DNA of 37,500 nucleotides from Planktothrix paucivesiculata PCC 9631 (GTDB lineage: Bacteria; Cyanobacteriota; Cyanobacteriia; Cyanobacteriales; Microcoleaceae). This document shows positions 16,322-25,100 of this stretch, piece by piece. The stretch covers positions 52,486 to 89,985 of the forward strand of contig NZ_LR735016.1 of the NCBI RefSeq assembly GCF_900009265.2, read 5' to 3'. The position numbers were made by a program, and so were the translations under genes. Below the pieces are notes generated by a model, which worked only from the letters and a program-made list of their open reading frames with translations, was not told the DNA's origin and searched no databases. Position 1 is the first letter of the stretch. Each line of letters opens with the position of its first letter.

Positions 16322-17470
16322 ATGGCAAATGTTCGTTTAGAAAATATCACCCGACGCTATCAGACCGCGATCGCAATTGAAAATATTAATTTAGAAATTC
16401 CCGACGGAGAATTCTGGGTATTGGTCGGGCCGTCGGGTTGTGGAAAATCAACGGTTTTAAGAACCATTGCCGGGTTAGAAACCGCAACCAGTGGCAATGT
16501 TTATATTGATAATTTGTTAGTCAATGAAATTCCAGCCCGTAAACGGGATGTGGCAATGGTCTTTCAAAATTATGCCCTGTATCCCCATCTAAGCGTCGCA
16601 GAAAATTTAGCCTTTGGCTTGAAAATGCGGGGAATTGATCCGGTCAAAACCCAAGAAATAATTTTACAGGTCGCCCGATCTTTGTCCATTGAACATTTAT
16701 TAAATCGTAAACCCAAACAACTTTCTGGAGGACAACAACAACGGGTGGCATTAGGACGGGCGATCGCCCGGGAACCGAAAGTATTTCTATTAGATGAACC
16801 TCTCTCTAATTTAGATGCTCAACTGCGAGATGATACCCGGGCGGAACTCAAACAACTGCATCATCGCTTAAAAATTACCACAATTTATGTCACCCATGAT
16901 CAAGTAGAGGCGATGACTTTAGCCGATAAAATTGTAATTCTCCATCAAGGGAAAATTCAACAAATTGGTGATCCACAAACTGTTTATTCTCGCCCAAAAA
17001 ATCGCATGGTTGCCACCTTTTTAGGCAATCCTCCCATGAATATTTTACCCATTACCTATGGAAATAATTTATTTTGGGTAGGGAATCAATCCTTAACTTG
17101 TCCTCCTGCAATTCGAGAAAAATTACAACCCCAAGACGGTCAGCAATTTGATTTAGGCATTCGTCCTGAACACATTCAATTCGTAAGTCCTTCAGGACTT
17201 CTTCCCAGATCCGATCAATTTGTTGATGATCTACAGCAGGATATTTGGGCGTTTGAAAAATTACCCCTGGAGGTAGAAATCACTGTGATCGAACCCCTGG
17301 GACGAGAAATCTTAGTTCGTGCCCATATCCCCCAAACCGATCAATATTCTATTCAATTTCAAGTCCCCATTCACCATCGGATTCATCCGGGCGATCGCCT
17401 AACGGTCAAACTAGATTTTAACCAGATCTTAATTTTTGATTCCGCAACGGGTCAGACTCTCTACCCTTAA
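16322..17470 (+). CDS. ABC transporter ATP-binding protein (MsmK/UgpC/MalK family)
   Basis: The cytosolic ATPase of a sugar or sugar-phosphate importer. Motifs: Walker A GPSGCGKST (about 36-44), Q-loop VFQNYALYPHLSV (about 82), signature LSGGQQQR (about 134), Walker B VFLLDEPLSNLDAQLR (about 152) and H-loop YVTHDQVEA (about 189). A C-terminal TOBE/OB regulatory domain (about 235-380, with LGIRPEHIQ) places it in the CUT1 group (MalK, UgpC, MsmK), which binds transporters for oligosaccharides or glycerol-3-phosphate. The frame extends upstream to 16271, overlapping the HD gene; the ATG at 16322 is preferred because MANVRLENITRRY is the usual N-terminus. No permease or binding protein lies beside it, so it may be a shared ATPase. 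Confidence 0.92.
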   Translation: MANVRLENITRRYQTAIAIENINLEIPDGEFWVLVGPSGCGKSTVLRTIAGLETATSGNVYIDNLLVNEIPARKRDVAMVFQNYALYPHLSVAENLAFGLKMRGIDPVKTQEIILQVARSLSIEHLLNRKPKQLSGGQQQRVALGRAIAREPKVFLLDEPLSNLDAQLRDDTRAELKQLHHRLKITTIYVTHDQVEAMTLADKIVILHQGKIQQIGDPQTVYSRPKNRMVATFLGNPPMNILPITYGNNLFWVGNQSLTCPPAIREKLQPQDGQQFDLGIRPEHIQFVSPSGLLPRSDQFVDDLQQDIWAFEKLPLEVEITVIEPLGREILVRAHIPQTDQYSIQFQVPIHHRIHPGDRLTVKLDFNQILIFDSATGQTLYP

Positions 17471-17481
17471 ACCATTCCTAG

Positions 17482-17525
17482 GGTGGGTCAGGCGAAGTCG
17501 CACCCACCACCGGGCTTTTATTTTT
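17482..17525 (+). terminator. Hairpin/terminator after the ABC ATPase gene
   Basis: GGTGGGT (17482-17488) pairs with ACCCACC (17502-17508), followed by a T-rich run at 17516-17525. The GGGTGGGT...CACCCACC form also resembles a dispersed cyanobacterial repeat, so it may be a repeat serving as terminator. Confidence 0.6.
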
Positions 17526-17887
17526 GTATCCTAATGAACTGAAATTCTTGACAAATTATGTTTTTCTGATTACCTTATAAATATAGGTCTTTACATTAAG
17601 AAAATACTGGAAAGTAATGCACAATTCTGGCAATTTAAAACCAGAAATAAGTAAAGAAAGTTTAACTAATATTGACTTTTATTAAATTAGTAAAAAAAAA
17701 TAAACTCTGAATAAAAAATATTTTATTTTCCCGATTTTGAATCATACTGAATAACAAATCTCTAATCTATCCAAGCCGTAGGTTGTCTGGTGGGGAAAGC
17801 GGAATCGTTAACCAGTGGGTTGTTTAATCCTCATCCTCATCCTCTATCCTACAAATCAGGAAAATTCCCCACTACCCTAAAACCAAT
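17526..17887. promoter_or_regulatory. Gene-free leader region upstream of the phosphotransferase
   Basis: AT-rich, without a convincing frame. The part nearest the gene is less AT-rich and may be a structured 5' leader: GTGGGGAA (17790-17797) can pair with TTCCCCAC (17865-17872), and a CATCCT-type repeat (17830-17845) lies between. No known riboswitch was recognised. Confidence 0.4.
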
Positions 17888-18922
17888 ATGATGCTTTTAA
17901 ACCAACCTAATCTTCAGCAGAATGAGTCTGGAGTTAGAAGTCAGTACGATATTTTTCCGATTAGTTACTCGACTTTAGACATCAGAGCATTAATCACTCA
18001 AATTTTAAATCACTATCCCATTGATCCGATTGAAAAATGCAAATTTTGGCATCGAGGATTAAGTGATGTTTATTCGGTAAAAACTCAAACAACGCGCTAT
18101 TTTTTGAGAATTTCCCATCAACATTGGCGTTGTCAAGACGAAATTAAGTTTGAGGTAGAATTGCTGGATTTTTTGCATCGACATCAACTCCCCGTTGCTT
18201 ATCCCATCAGAACAACAGACGGACAATTATTTATTGAAATTAATGCTCCTGAAGGAAAAAGATATGCGGTTTTATTTGTCAATGCTCCGGGTCAAATTGC
18301 GATCGGAGATTTGAATGTTAAGCAAAGTTTTAAATTAGGTGAAACCGTTGCTAAAATTCATCAAGTTTCTTTGAATTTTAAACCACCGGTTCAACGTCAA
18401 CCTTTAACCTTAGATTATTTATTAGAGAGTTCTTTAGTGGTGATTGCACCCTATTTAAAAAATCGACCCAAGGATTTAAACTATTTAGTAGAAGTTGTCT
18501 TTCAACTCGAAACTCAACTGGAAAATTTACCTAAAATTCCTCCATTATGGGGGATTTGTTGGGGTGATCCCCATAGTGGGAATGCTCATTTCACTACTGA
18601 TGATCAAATTACCCTCTTTGACTTTGATCAATGTGGATATGGGTGGCGATCTTTTGATATTGCTAAGTTTTTACAAGTCTCATTACAGTCGGGACTGAGT
18701 AAAAAAGTTCGTGAGGCTTTTGTGCTCGGTTATGAAGAAATTAACCCTCTAATAGAACTAGAAAAAAGTCTGCTTCAAGGATTAACTGAAACGGCTCATA
18801 TTTGGGCTTGGACGATTAGCATTATTAACGCGGAGCAGTTTAATTATAGCCGTTTAGATTCCTGCTATTTTACTCGACATTTAGAACAGTTGAAACGCTT
18901 ACATTCTCCCGATTGGCAATAA
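17888..18922 (+). CDS. APH-fold phosphotransferase (aminoglycoside/choline/homoserine kinase-like)
   Basis: 344 residues with the aminoglycoside phosphotransferase/choline kinase fold. The nucleotide-binding lobe has KFWHRGLSDVYSVKT (about 52-66) and YFLRISHQHW; the catalytic loop reads WGDPHSGNAH (about 225-234), and the metal-binding motif FDFDQCGYGWRSFDIAKFL follows (about 243). The family's HGD-type loop usually starts with His; here Trp replaces it, while the catalytic Asp and the Asn are kept. Substrates in the family range from aminoglycosides to homoserine, choline and thiamine, and none can be chosen from sequence. ATG ATG at 17888. It converges on the next gene with 13 bp between stops. 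Probably active as a small-molecule kinase. Confidence 0.8.
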   Translation: MMLLNQPNLQQNESGVRSQYDIFPISYSTLDIRALITQILNHYPIDPIEKCKFWHRGLSDVYSVKTQTTRYFLRISHQHWRCQDEIKFEVELLDFLHRHQLPVAYPIRTTDGQLFIEINAPEGKRYAVLFVNAPGQIAIGDLNVKQSFKLGETVAKIHQVSLNFKPPVQRQPLTLDYLLESSLVVIAPYLKNRPKDLNYLVEVVFQLETQLENLPKIPPLWGICWGDPHSGNAHFTTDDQITLFDFDQCGYGWRSFDIAKFLQVSLQSGLSKKVREAFVLGYEEINPLIELEKSLLQGLTETAHIWAWTISIINAEQFNYSRLDSCYFTRHLEQLKRLHSPDWQ

Positions 18923-18935
18923 AATTAGTTTACCA

Positions 18936-19448
18936 TTAGTCGGGGAGAAATCCACAACTTATTTCGATAATGCGATCGCTATTTAATTTAAAGGTGAGAT
19001 ATCTTCCTCCAGAAAATGAATAGCCCAAAAATTGGTTTTCTCCATCAATATAAGGTTCTTTATTTCCATAAACCTCTAATATTTGCTTGAGAGAATCTCC
19101 CACCCGAACTTGATCAGGGGTTGGTAAATTAGGATCGGTCGTGGTTAAAACCGCAATTGTCTCGTCTCCCACTCCCACAGTTAAATTAGGATACACCAGT
19201 TGGCGATAGGTTGTATAGTTACCTGGATGGTGTTTTTTAATTTGAAGCGGTGTTCCTAAAACATCTAATTTTGAAGCTAAATCTCCTAAACGGAATTGTC
19301 CTAAACCCAGTTCTTTTTCGGGTAAATAATCAGCCCTACTCGCAGAAATAACAAAAGGAATAGGGAGATGATTAGAACTAAAAATTAAACCTGTTATTCC
19401 ACTACCAATAATTAGAATACTCAGGATAAATTTGAGATGATTTTGCAT
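18936..19448 (-). CDS. Exported or membrane-anchored protein of unknown function
   Basis: 170 residues, no family recognised. A hydrophobic N-terminal segment (about 6-25) is either a signal peptide or anchor, so the remainder should lie outside the cytoplasm. The body has an LGQFRLGDLASKLDVLGTP stretch and a second VRVGDSLKQILEVYGNKEPY stretch; both look like the short strand-helix units (GxSxxxVxxxLG) found in repeated bacterial lipoprotein folds, so two copies of one small motif may be present. One Cys (ISCGFLPD) near the end. ATG at 19448. It follows the ArsA-like gene by 24 bp on the same strand and may be in its transcript. Confidence 0.7.
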   Translation of the reverse strand: MQNHLKFILSILIIGSGITGLIFSSNHLPIPFVISASRADYLPEKELGLGQFRLGDLASKLDVLGTPLQIKKHHPGNYTTYRQLVYPNLTVGVGDETIAVLTTTDPNLPTPDQVRVGDSLKQILEVYGNKEPYIDGENQFLGYSFSGGRYLTFKLNSDRIIEISCGFLPD

Positions 19449-19472
19449 AAAACTAAATCCTATGACTTGTGC

Positions 19473-21359
19473 TTAAAATATGATTTTAGCCGCTTCTTTG
19501 ATTCTGACAATCGGTTCAACGGAACGGGAAAGATTAGGCAAAATAATTAAGGTTTGATCCGGGAATTGTTCTGTTACTAATTCCTGTCCTAATTCTAAGC
19601 GATTCTGAACAATATAGCGTTGAGAAATTCCCTTTTCTGTTAAAGATTCCGTTAACCTTTTTGCTTCTGCCACAATTGCAACTTGTCCTTGAACCACACC
19701 AATAAATTCAGTATAATTAGGATCTTGCAGTTTTTTCTGAGCTTTAACAACCCGTTGACGTAAGGTTCTTAACCGTCCCATAAATTCAGTTCTTCCTAAA
19801 ACATTTTGATATTTAATCCATAGTTTAAAAATCCACGCTAACCATTCACTCATCGCCGTTGGCATTTCTAAAAACCTTAATAAATGACCCGTAGGAGCCG
19901 TATCTAAAATAATTAAATCGAGTTGATTACTTTCTAATAAATCCATGACTTCTACTAAGGATAACATTTCATCAATTCCGGGTAAAGATTGGGACACAAT
20001 TCGCCGCCAGGCTTCCGGGCCATAAGCTAATTTTAACATGGCATTGGGATCATCTTTTTCTCCACTCATCATTTCTGCTAGTTCCCAAAGGTAGTCTTCT
20101 CGAAACTGATTTAAAACTTGATCAGCGTCTATTTCTTGACCAAATAAATTAGGAGTAATTGCCATGGGTTCATGGCTTAATTTTAACCCAAAAGCATCTC
20201 CTAAAGAATGGGCAGGATCAATAGAAACCATCTGAATTTTTCGCTCGGAATAACGCCTAGCCATTTCCCAACCAATAGCAGCAGCAATAGTTGTTTTGCC
20301 CACACCGCCTTTCCCACCGACAATAATTAACCGTCTATTTTCATCAATAAAATCACTGAATTTAGCTGAAGAAGTCAAAAATTCTAAGGGTTGATGGGGA
20401 ATAAAATTTTTATCCTCTAAATCTTCTAATATTATTAAAGGTTTAAATTGATAAAATAGGGCTTCTAAGGCTTGAGTTCCCAAGGGTTCTGTTGAAACTT
20501 CGGGAATTGTAAAAATAGGATGATTTTCCGCAATATCCTGAAATTGTTTGAGAAGTTTCTGCTGTTCCTGATACCGATCTAAATTTTGACTTTGGGAAAC
20601 AATATGATTAATGAATAAACCCCCGACTGGAATTTTTAGACCTTCAAGAGCTTGTAAAAATCGTTGGGTTTCTAACCAACTCATGGGTTCAGGAATAGCG
20701 ACTACAAAACAAGCGGTTTTTTCTTGATCTTGAAGTCGATATCTTCCAGAAGAAAGTTCTTCTTGCATTTCTTCTAAAAAAACATCCGCTTGATCCGATT
20801 GATAACGCCCGGTAAAAGATTGACTAATGGTACGGTGTTTTTCTTGAAATAACGTTAAAGATGCTAATAAATTATCTAGGAAATCCATTAACTCTAAAAG
20901 GTTTAACGCATGACCACTAGGAGCCATATCAACCACAACCCGATCCACAACTTGGTCATGAAATAACCGTTGAATTTCTAATAAACCCATTAATTCATCA
21001 ATTCCCGGCCAGTCTAAATCCCAAACCGGAGTTAAATCTTCGCCTTCAACAAAACTACCCCGTTCTACTAACAATTCTAAGACCGCACCATAACGAGTTT
21101 TGAACACCGTTAATAACTTTTCAGATTCTATAGCTCGAACTTTTAAATTAGGAAAATTTTCAATCAATTCCGCCTGATCCGTTACCGTAATTTGTAAAAT
21201 ATCTCCCAAGGAATGGGCGGGATCGGTGGAAATGAGTAAAATTTGTTCATTGGGAAATTGTTTCGCCCACTTGAGGGCAAACCCACAGGAAAGGGTGGTC
21301 TTTCCCACACCTCCTTTTCCACTGAATAAAGCTAGACTAAGAGTATTAGAATTAAACAT
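19473..21359 (-). CDS. Tandem-duplicated ArsA/GET3-like ATPase
   Basis: 628 residues made of two homologous anion-transporting-ATPase halves fused head to tail, the arrangement of bacterial ArsA. Half 1: P-loop FSGKGGVGKTT (about 12-22), STDPAHSLGD, and A-loop VDMAPSGHALNLLE. Half 2: P-loop VGGKGGVGKTT (about 347-357), SIDPAHSLGDAFGL, LDTAPTGHLLRFLEMP. Both P-loops carry the deviant Lys of the family. Only two Cys are present (SCG near 25 and TACFVV), none in half 2, so the arsenite-binding Cys set of plasmid ArsA is missing, and no arsR, arsB or arsC lies nearby. A targeting-type role like GET3, or a photosynthetic assembly role, is more likely than arsenic export; this is inference. The ATG at 21359 is preferred over TTG at 21362. 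Confidence 0.85.
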   Translation of the reverse strand: MFNSNTLSLALFSGKGGVGKTTLSCGFALKWAKQFPNEQILLISTDPAHSLGDILQITVTDQAELIENFPNLKVRAIESEKLLTVFKTRYGAVLELLVERGSFVEGEDLTPVWDLDWPGIDELMGLLEIQRLFHDQVVDRVVVDMAPSGHALNLLELMDFLDNLLASLTLFQEKHRTISQSFTGRYQSDQADVFLEEMQEELSSGRYRLQDQEKTACFVVAIPEPMSWLETQRFLQALEGLKIPVGGLFINHIVSQSQNLDRYQEQQKLLKQFQDIAENHPIFTIPEVSTEPLGTQALEALFYQFKPLIILEDLEDKNFIPHQPLEFLTSSAKFSDFIDENRRLIIVGGKGGVGKTTIAAAIGWEMARRYSERKIQMVSIDPAHSLGDAFGLKLSHEPMAITPNLFGQEIDADQVLNQFREDYLWELAEMMSGEKDDPNAMLKLAYGPEAWRRIVSQSLPGIDEMLSLVEVMDLLESNQLDLIILDTAPTGHLLRFLEMPTAMSEWLAWIFKLWIKYQNVLGRTEFMGRLRTLRQRVVKAQKKLQDPNYTEFIGVVQGQVAIVAEAKRLTESLTEKGISQRYIVQNRLELGQELVTEQFPDQTLIILPNLSRSVEPIVRIKEAAKIIF

Positions 21360-21816
21360 CAAATTTATGCTAAATTAACTAGAATTTGCTATACTTAGTA
21401 TTGTAGCTCTCCATCAAAAGCCCCTAATCTGCCAAGTTAAATCAATTGAAGTCTTGAAGCCCTTGTGTCAGTTGCTAAAGTGTTATACCCATTACAGAAA
21501 GTCTAGCTACCGATCTCCCATAACCACAGGTTGAACTATTAACCAGTCGGACTAGACCTTTGGGACGATCCCAAAAACCTTGATATTCCACCATTTGAAG
21601 TCAACTGAGAATTAAAGTGTCACAGCAATCAAGCCTAAAACCCTCTTGATTTTAGATGATTAAAGAGTCATCGGGCGGTTTCACCCCTGAAGTTGAACTC
21701 CAGGGAACATACCGAATCAATCAATCAGTCTAAATATGAAGTCAAAATCATTACCCCGTTTTTCCTAGATCAAACCATCAATTACTAACTTAGAAATTAA
21801 TTAGGAGCTCAATATT
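21360..21816. promoter_or_regulatory. Gene-free divergent region with structured elements
   Basis: About 457 bp without a supported gene. It holds a perfect hairpin TTTGGGA/TCCCAAA (21559-21575), and a compact nested hairpin at 21671-21715: outer TCGG/CCGA, inner CCCTG/CAGGG (21685-21689 with 21701-21705) and AGT/ACT around a TGA loop. The second lies about 100 bp before the small secreted gene and is likely part of its leader. A motif at 21504-21530 recurs at 22134-22159, before the STAND gene. Confidence 0.45.
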
Positions 21817-22074
21817 ATGTTTACCAACCTCGGAAAAAAATATATTTTAATCATCACATTATCCTTAGTCGGTGTGATCAATGCCACCCCCAGTTTTGCC
21901 GACTCCCAAGGAACCAGTTTAAGTCATGACGGGTTTGAGCCCTCGACTTCTGACGTCATCTCACCGGGTATGGGAAAATCCATATTCACTAACCCTAACG
22001 TTAGACGGGACATTGCTTGCGACACCAGTGGTTTATGTTATGGCAGGGAAGGAGGAATCAGCCACATAGAATAG
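21817..22074 (+). CDS. Small secreted peptide, unknown function
   Basis: 85 residues. A clear signal peptide: positively charged start (NLGKK), hydrophobic core YILIITLSLVGVI and a likely cleavage site after PSFA (about residue 28). The mature part would be about 57 residues, with two Cys (IACDTSGLCYG) seven residues apart that could form a disulfide loop, and no recognised family. The start is well supported: AGGAG at 21803-21807 is nine bases before the ATG. It is transcribed toward the STAND gene, whose start is 115 bp after its stop, so a shared transcript is plausible. Function is unknown; a ligand or partner of the STAND protein is only a speculation. Confidence 0.7.
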   Translation: MFTNLGKKYILIITLSLVGVINATPSFADSQGTSLSHDGFEPSTSDVISPGMGKSIFTNPNVRRDIACDTSGLCYGREGGISHIE

Positions 22075-22188
22075 AGGAATACACCAGATAAGTGTCAGGG
22101 GGTTTAAGTTATAATCGAGACCGAAGGCGGTCGTAGCCGATTTCCCCATAACCGTCGGATGATCACCCCGTCAAGGAGATTCATAAGG

Positions 22189-25100
22189 ATGGCAGCTTAT
22201 CCCGTAAACGATACCATCAGCCATAATCAGCAGCAAATTCGTACCTTAGCCAGAGCTATCACGAAAATGCAAGGGAGTTTTTCGTTGTTGCTATTGCGCT
22301 GCAATTATGAAAGTTTGCGGGAAAGAATGGTCGCCCAACTTCAGGAAGAATGTTCCCTGACCCTGCACCAATTGAAGTTAGCTCCTGGGAGTCAAACCTT
22401 ATATGGTTCCATTAAAGCCGAACTAGGGCCTAATTATCCTTCGGTTTTAATGGTTTATGGGTTAGAATCCGTTGTTGCTATTGATGAAGTTTTAGAGTCT
22501 GCTAATTTGGTGAGGGAGGCTTTTCGTAATTTTCCCTTTCCTTTAGTTTTATGGATTAATGATAAATTATGGAAAAAACTCAATCGCAATGCTCCCGATT
22601 TTACCAGTTGGGCAACCACCTATGAGTTCTTACTCAGTTCCGATGAATTAATTGAATTTTTAGAAGCAAGAGTTTCATCCGTTTTTACAACGGTTTTAAA
22701 CGCAGGTTCAGAACGATTTTTACCGACGGCTAGTATTTTAGGCTCAAAATCTGGAAGTGAACTTCAAGCCGCTTATGAGGATTTAAAAAAACGCGAAACC
22801 CCCATTGATCCCGTTTTAGAAGCTAAGTTAAAATGGGTTTATGGTCGCTATTTTTATACAAATCAGCAGGTGACTCTGGCTTTGCAACAATATCAACAAG
22901 CCTTGAGATTTTGGAACCAGTACCCCGCGACTCAGAAACCTATCCTTGTTAAGCCTGGAATTGTGCCGATAACAGAAGATTGTTCTAATCTTTTGTTATG
23001 GGAAGGATTAATATTATTTCATATTGGCTTATGTTGGTGTTATTTAGCTGAACAACATCGTGACTCCAATGGTGAACGGGAATGGAGACAAGCTAAAGAT
23101 GCCCTGTATCAGTCTATTCAAAAGTTTGAAGCCGCCCAACGTCAAGATTTAGTAGCTAAGTTTTTAAATAAAATTGGAGAAGTTTTTATCCATTTAAAAG
23201 ACTGGAAAAGTCTCGAAAAACTGGCTTTAAAAGGTCGCAAACTACATCACGAATTAGGCGATGATTTTCTAATTCCACTCGCCCAGGATTATGGATTTTT
23301 AGCTAATGTCGCTCTCCAAAACCACGACTGGCAAAATGCTCAAGAATTAGCAAATGTTGCCTTAGAAACTTTGGTTTTAGAAGCGAAGATAAATCCCGAT
23401 AATCCTTGGATTGACCAGTTAAAGAGTTTCTTTTTATATATTTTAGCACAAACGTTAGAAAAGCAGGGATTAAAATGGGTTGCAATTGAACAATTAGAAG
23501 CAGCATCGGCGACGATCAAGAAGACCCTTTTAACCGTCAATTTAATTTGGTTATATCTGCAAATTTTGCAGAACTTAAACCGTCTTTATTTTGAATTAGG
23601 AGATTATCAAGAAGCCTTTAAAATTAAAGAAGAATATCGCAATCAATCGAGTGCCTATGGTTATAATGCCTTTGTGGGAGCCGGACGATTACAACCTCGC
23701 AAACAAGTCCTGACTTCCACCTTAAATCCCAGTGAAATTAATGCTAATTTTACCGATGAAATCACCGCTTCAGGACGGGAAGAAGCCATTAAACATCTAT
23801 TACAAAGGATGGCGAGTAGTTATCATAAATTAACGGTTATTTATGGTCAATCTGGCGTAGGAAAAAGCTCAATTTTGAGAGCCGGATTAGTTCCCGCTTT
23901 ACAACAAAAAATTATTGATGCGCGGATTAGTATTCCAATTGTGATTAAAACCTACAATTTTTTACTGCATGAATTAGAACAAAAACTATTAAACCGAGGT
24001 TTGGAAAATTCGGCCGTGACCATACCTTTAACTTTAGAAAGTGACTTGTATGGGGAAACCCAGGAAGAACCGGAAAATCAAGATCCTACTGAGATTTTAG
24101 TTAGAGTCATTGAACAACTCAAAAACAACGCCAAACAAAATTTATTGACCGTATTAATTTTTGATCAATTTGAAGAATTATTTTTTGTTGAGTCTCTAAG
24201 ATTACAAAGACTATTTTTTGAGTTTTTACAAGATGCTTTAAATCTGCCGTTTGTGAAAATTGTTATTTCATTGCGGGAAGATTATTTGCATTATTTACTA
24301 GAAGGAACCCGCCAGGTTGATTTGGAAGCTATTAATAATGATATTTTAAGTAAAGACATTTTATTTTATTTGGGAAATTTCAGCAAAAAAGAAGCCCAGA
24401 ACGTAATCAAGAGTTTGACCGACCGCGCCCATTTTTATTTGGAAGATCCCTTAATTGAAGCCTTGGTTCAGGATTTAGCAGGAGAAGCTGGAGAGGTTCG
24501 TCCCATTGAATTACAAGTGGTGGGGACTCAACTACAAGCCGAAAATATTACTACTTTAGAAAAGTATCATCAACAAGGCCCTAAACAAAAATTAGTTGAG
24601 CGGTTTTTAGAAGAAGTAATTCAGGATTGTGGCCCAGAAAACGAGGCAACGGCTCGTGTTGTTTTATATGCGTTAACCGATGAAAATGATACCCGCCCTT
24701 TAAAAACACGCCTGGAATTAGCTGAGGAGTTAAAACAAAAATTACATCGAGAGCAGGTGATAGGCCCGTTAGATACTATCCTTTATATTTTAGAAAAGTC
24801 TGGATTAGTCTATCGAGATATTGGGGCTACAGGAGAATTTTATCAATTGGTGCATGATTACTTGGCGGGATTTATTCGCCGACAGAATAGAAATGAACAA
24901 GAAGAAGTAATCACCAAATTGCAGCAAGAAAAAGCCCAACTCATTCAAGAGAAAGAAATGGGTCAAAAACTTTCAGAAGAACAGGAAAAACGCCACCAAG
25001 CGGAGGCCAAAAATCGCCGTTTAGAACGATACCTGGGATTGTTTATAGGGGCGGTTGTGATTGGTGTTGCCGGGATGTTCTATGTTAATGGGCAAAATGA

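Noticed and set aside
17770-17880. Cobalamin-like or other riboswitch before the phosphotransferase
   Set aside because: Some short matches (TGGGGAA, AACCAGTGGG) were noticed, but the conserved core of known riboswitches is not present.
19473-21359. Arsenical resistance operon
   Set aside because: Only the ATPase resembles ArsA; binding Cys and partner genes are missing.
22159-22188. Upstream ATG of the STAND gene giving ten more residues
   Set aside because: The ATG at 22189 has AAGGAG at ideal spacing, and the ten extra residues (MITPSRRFIR) overlap that site.
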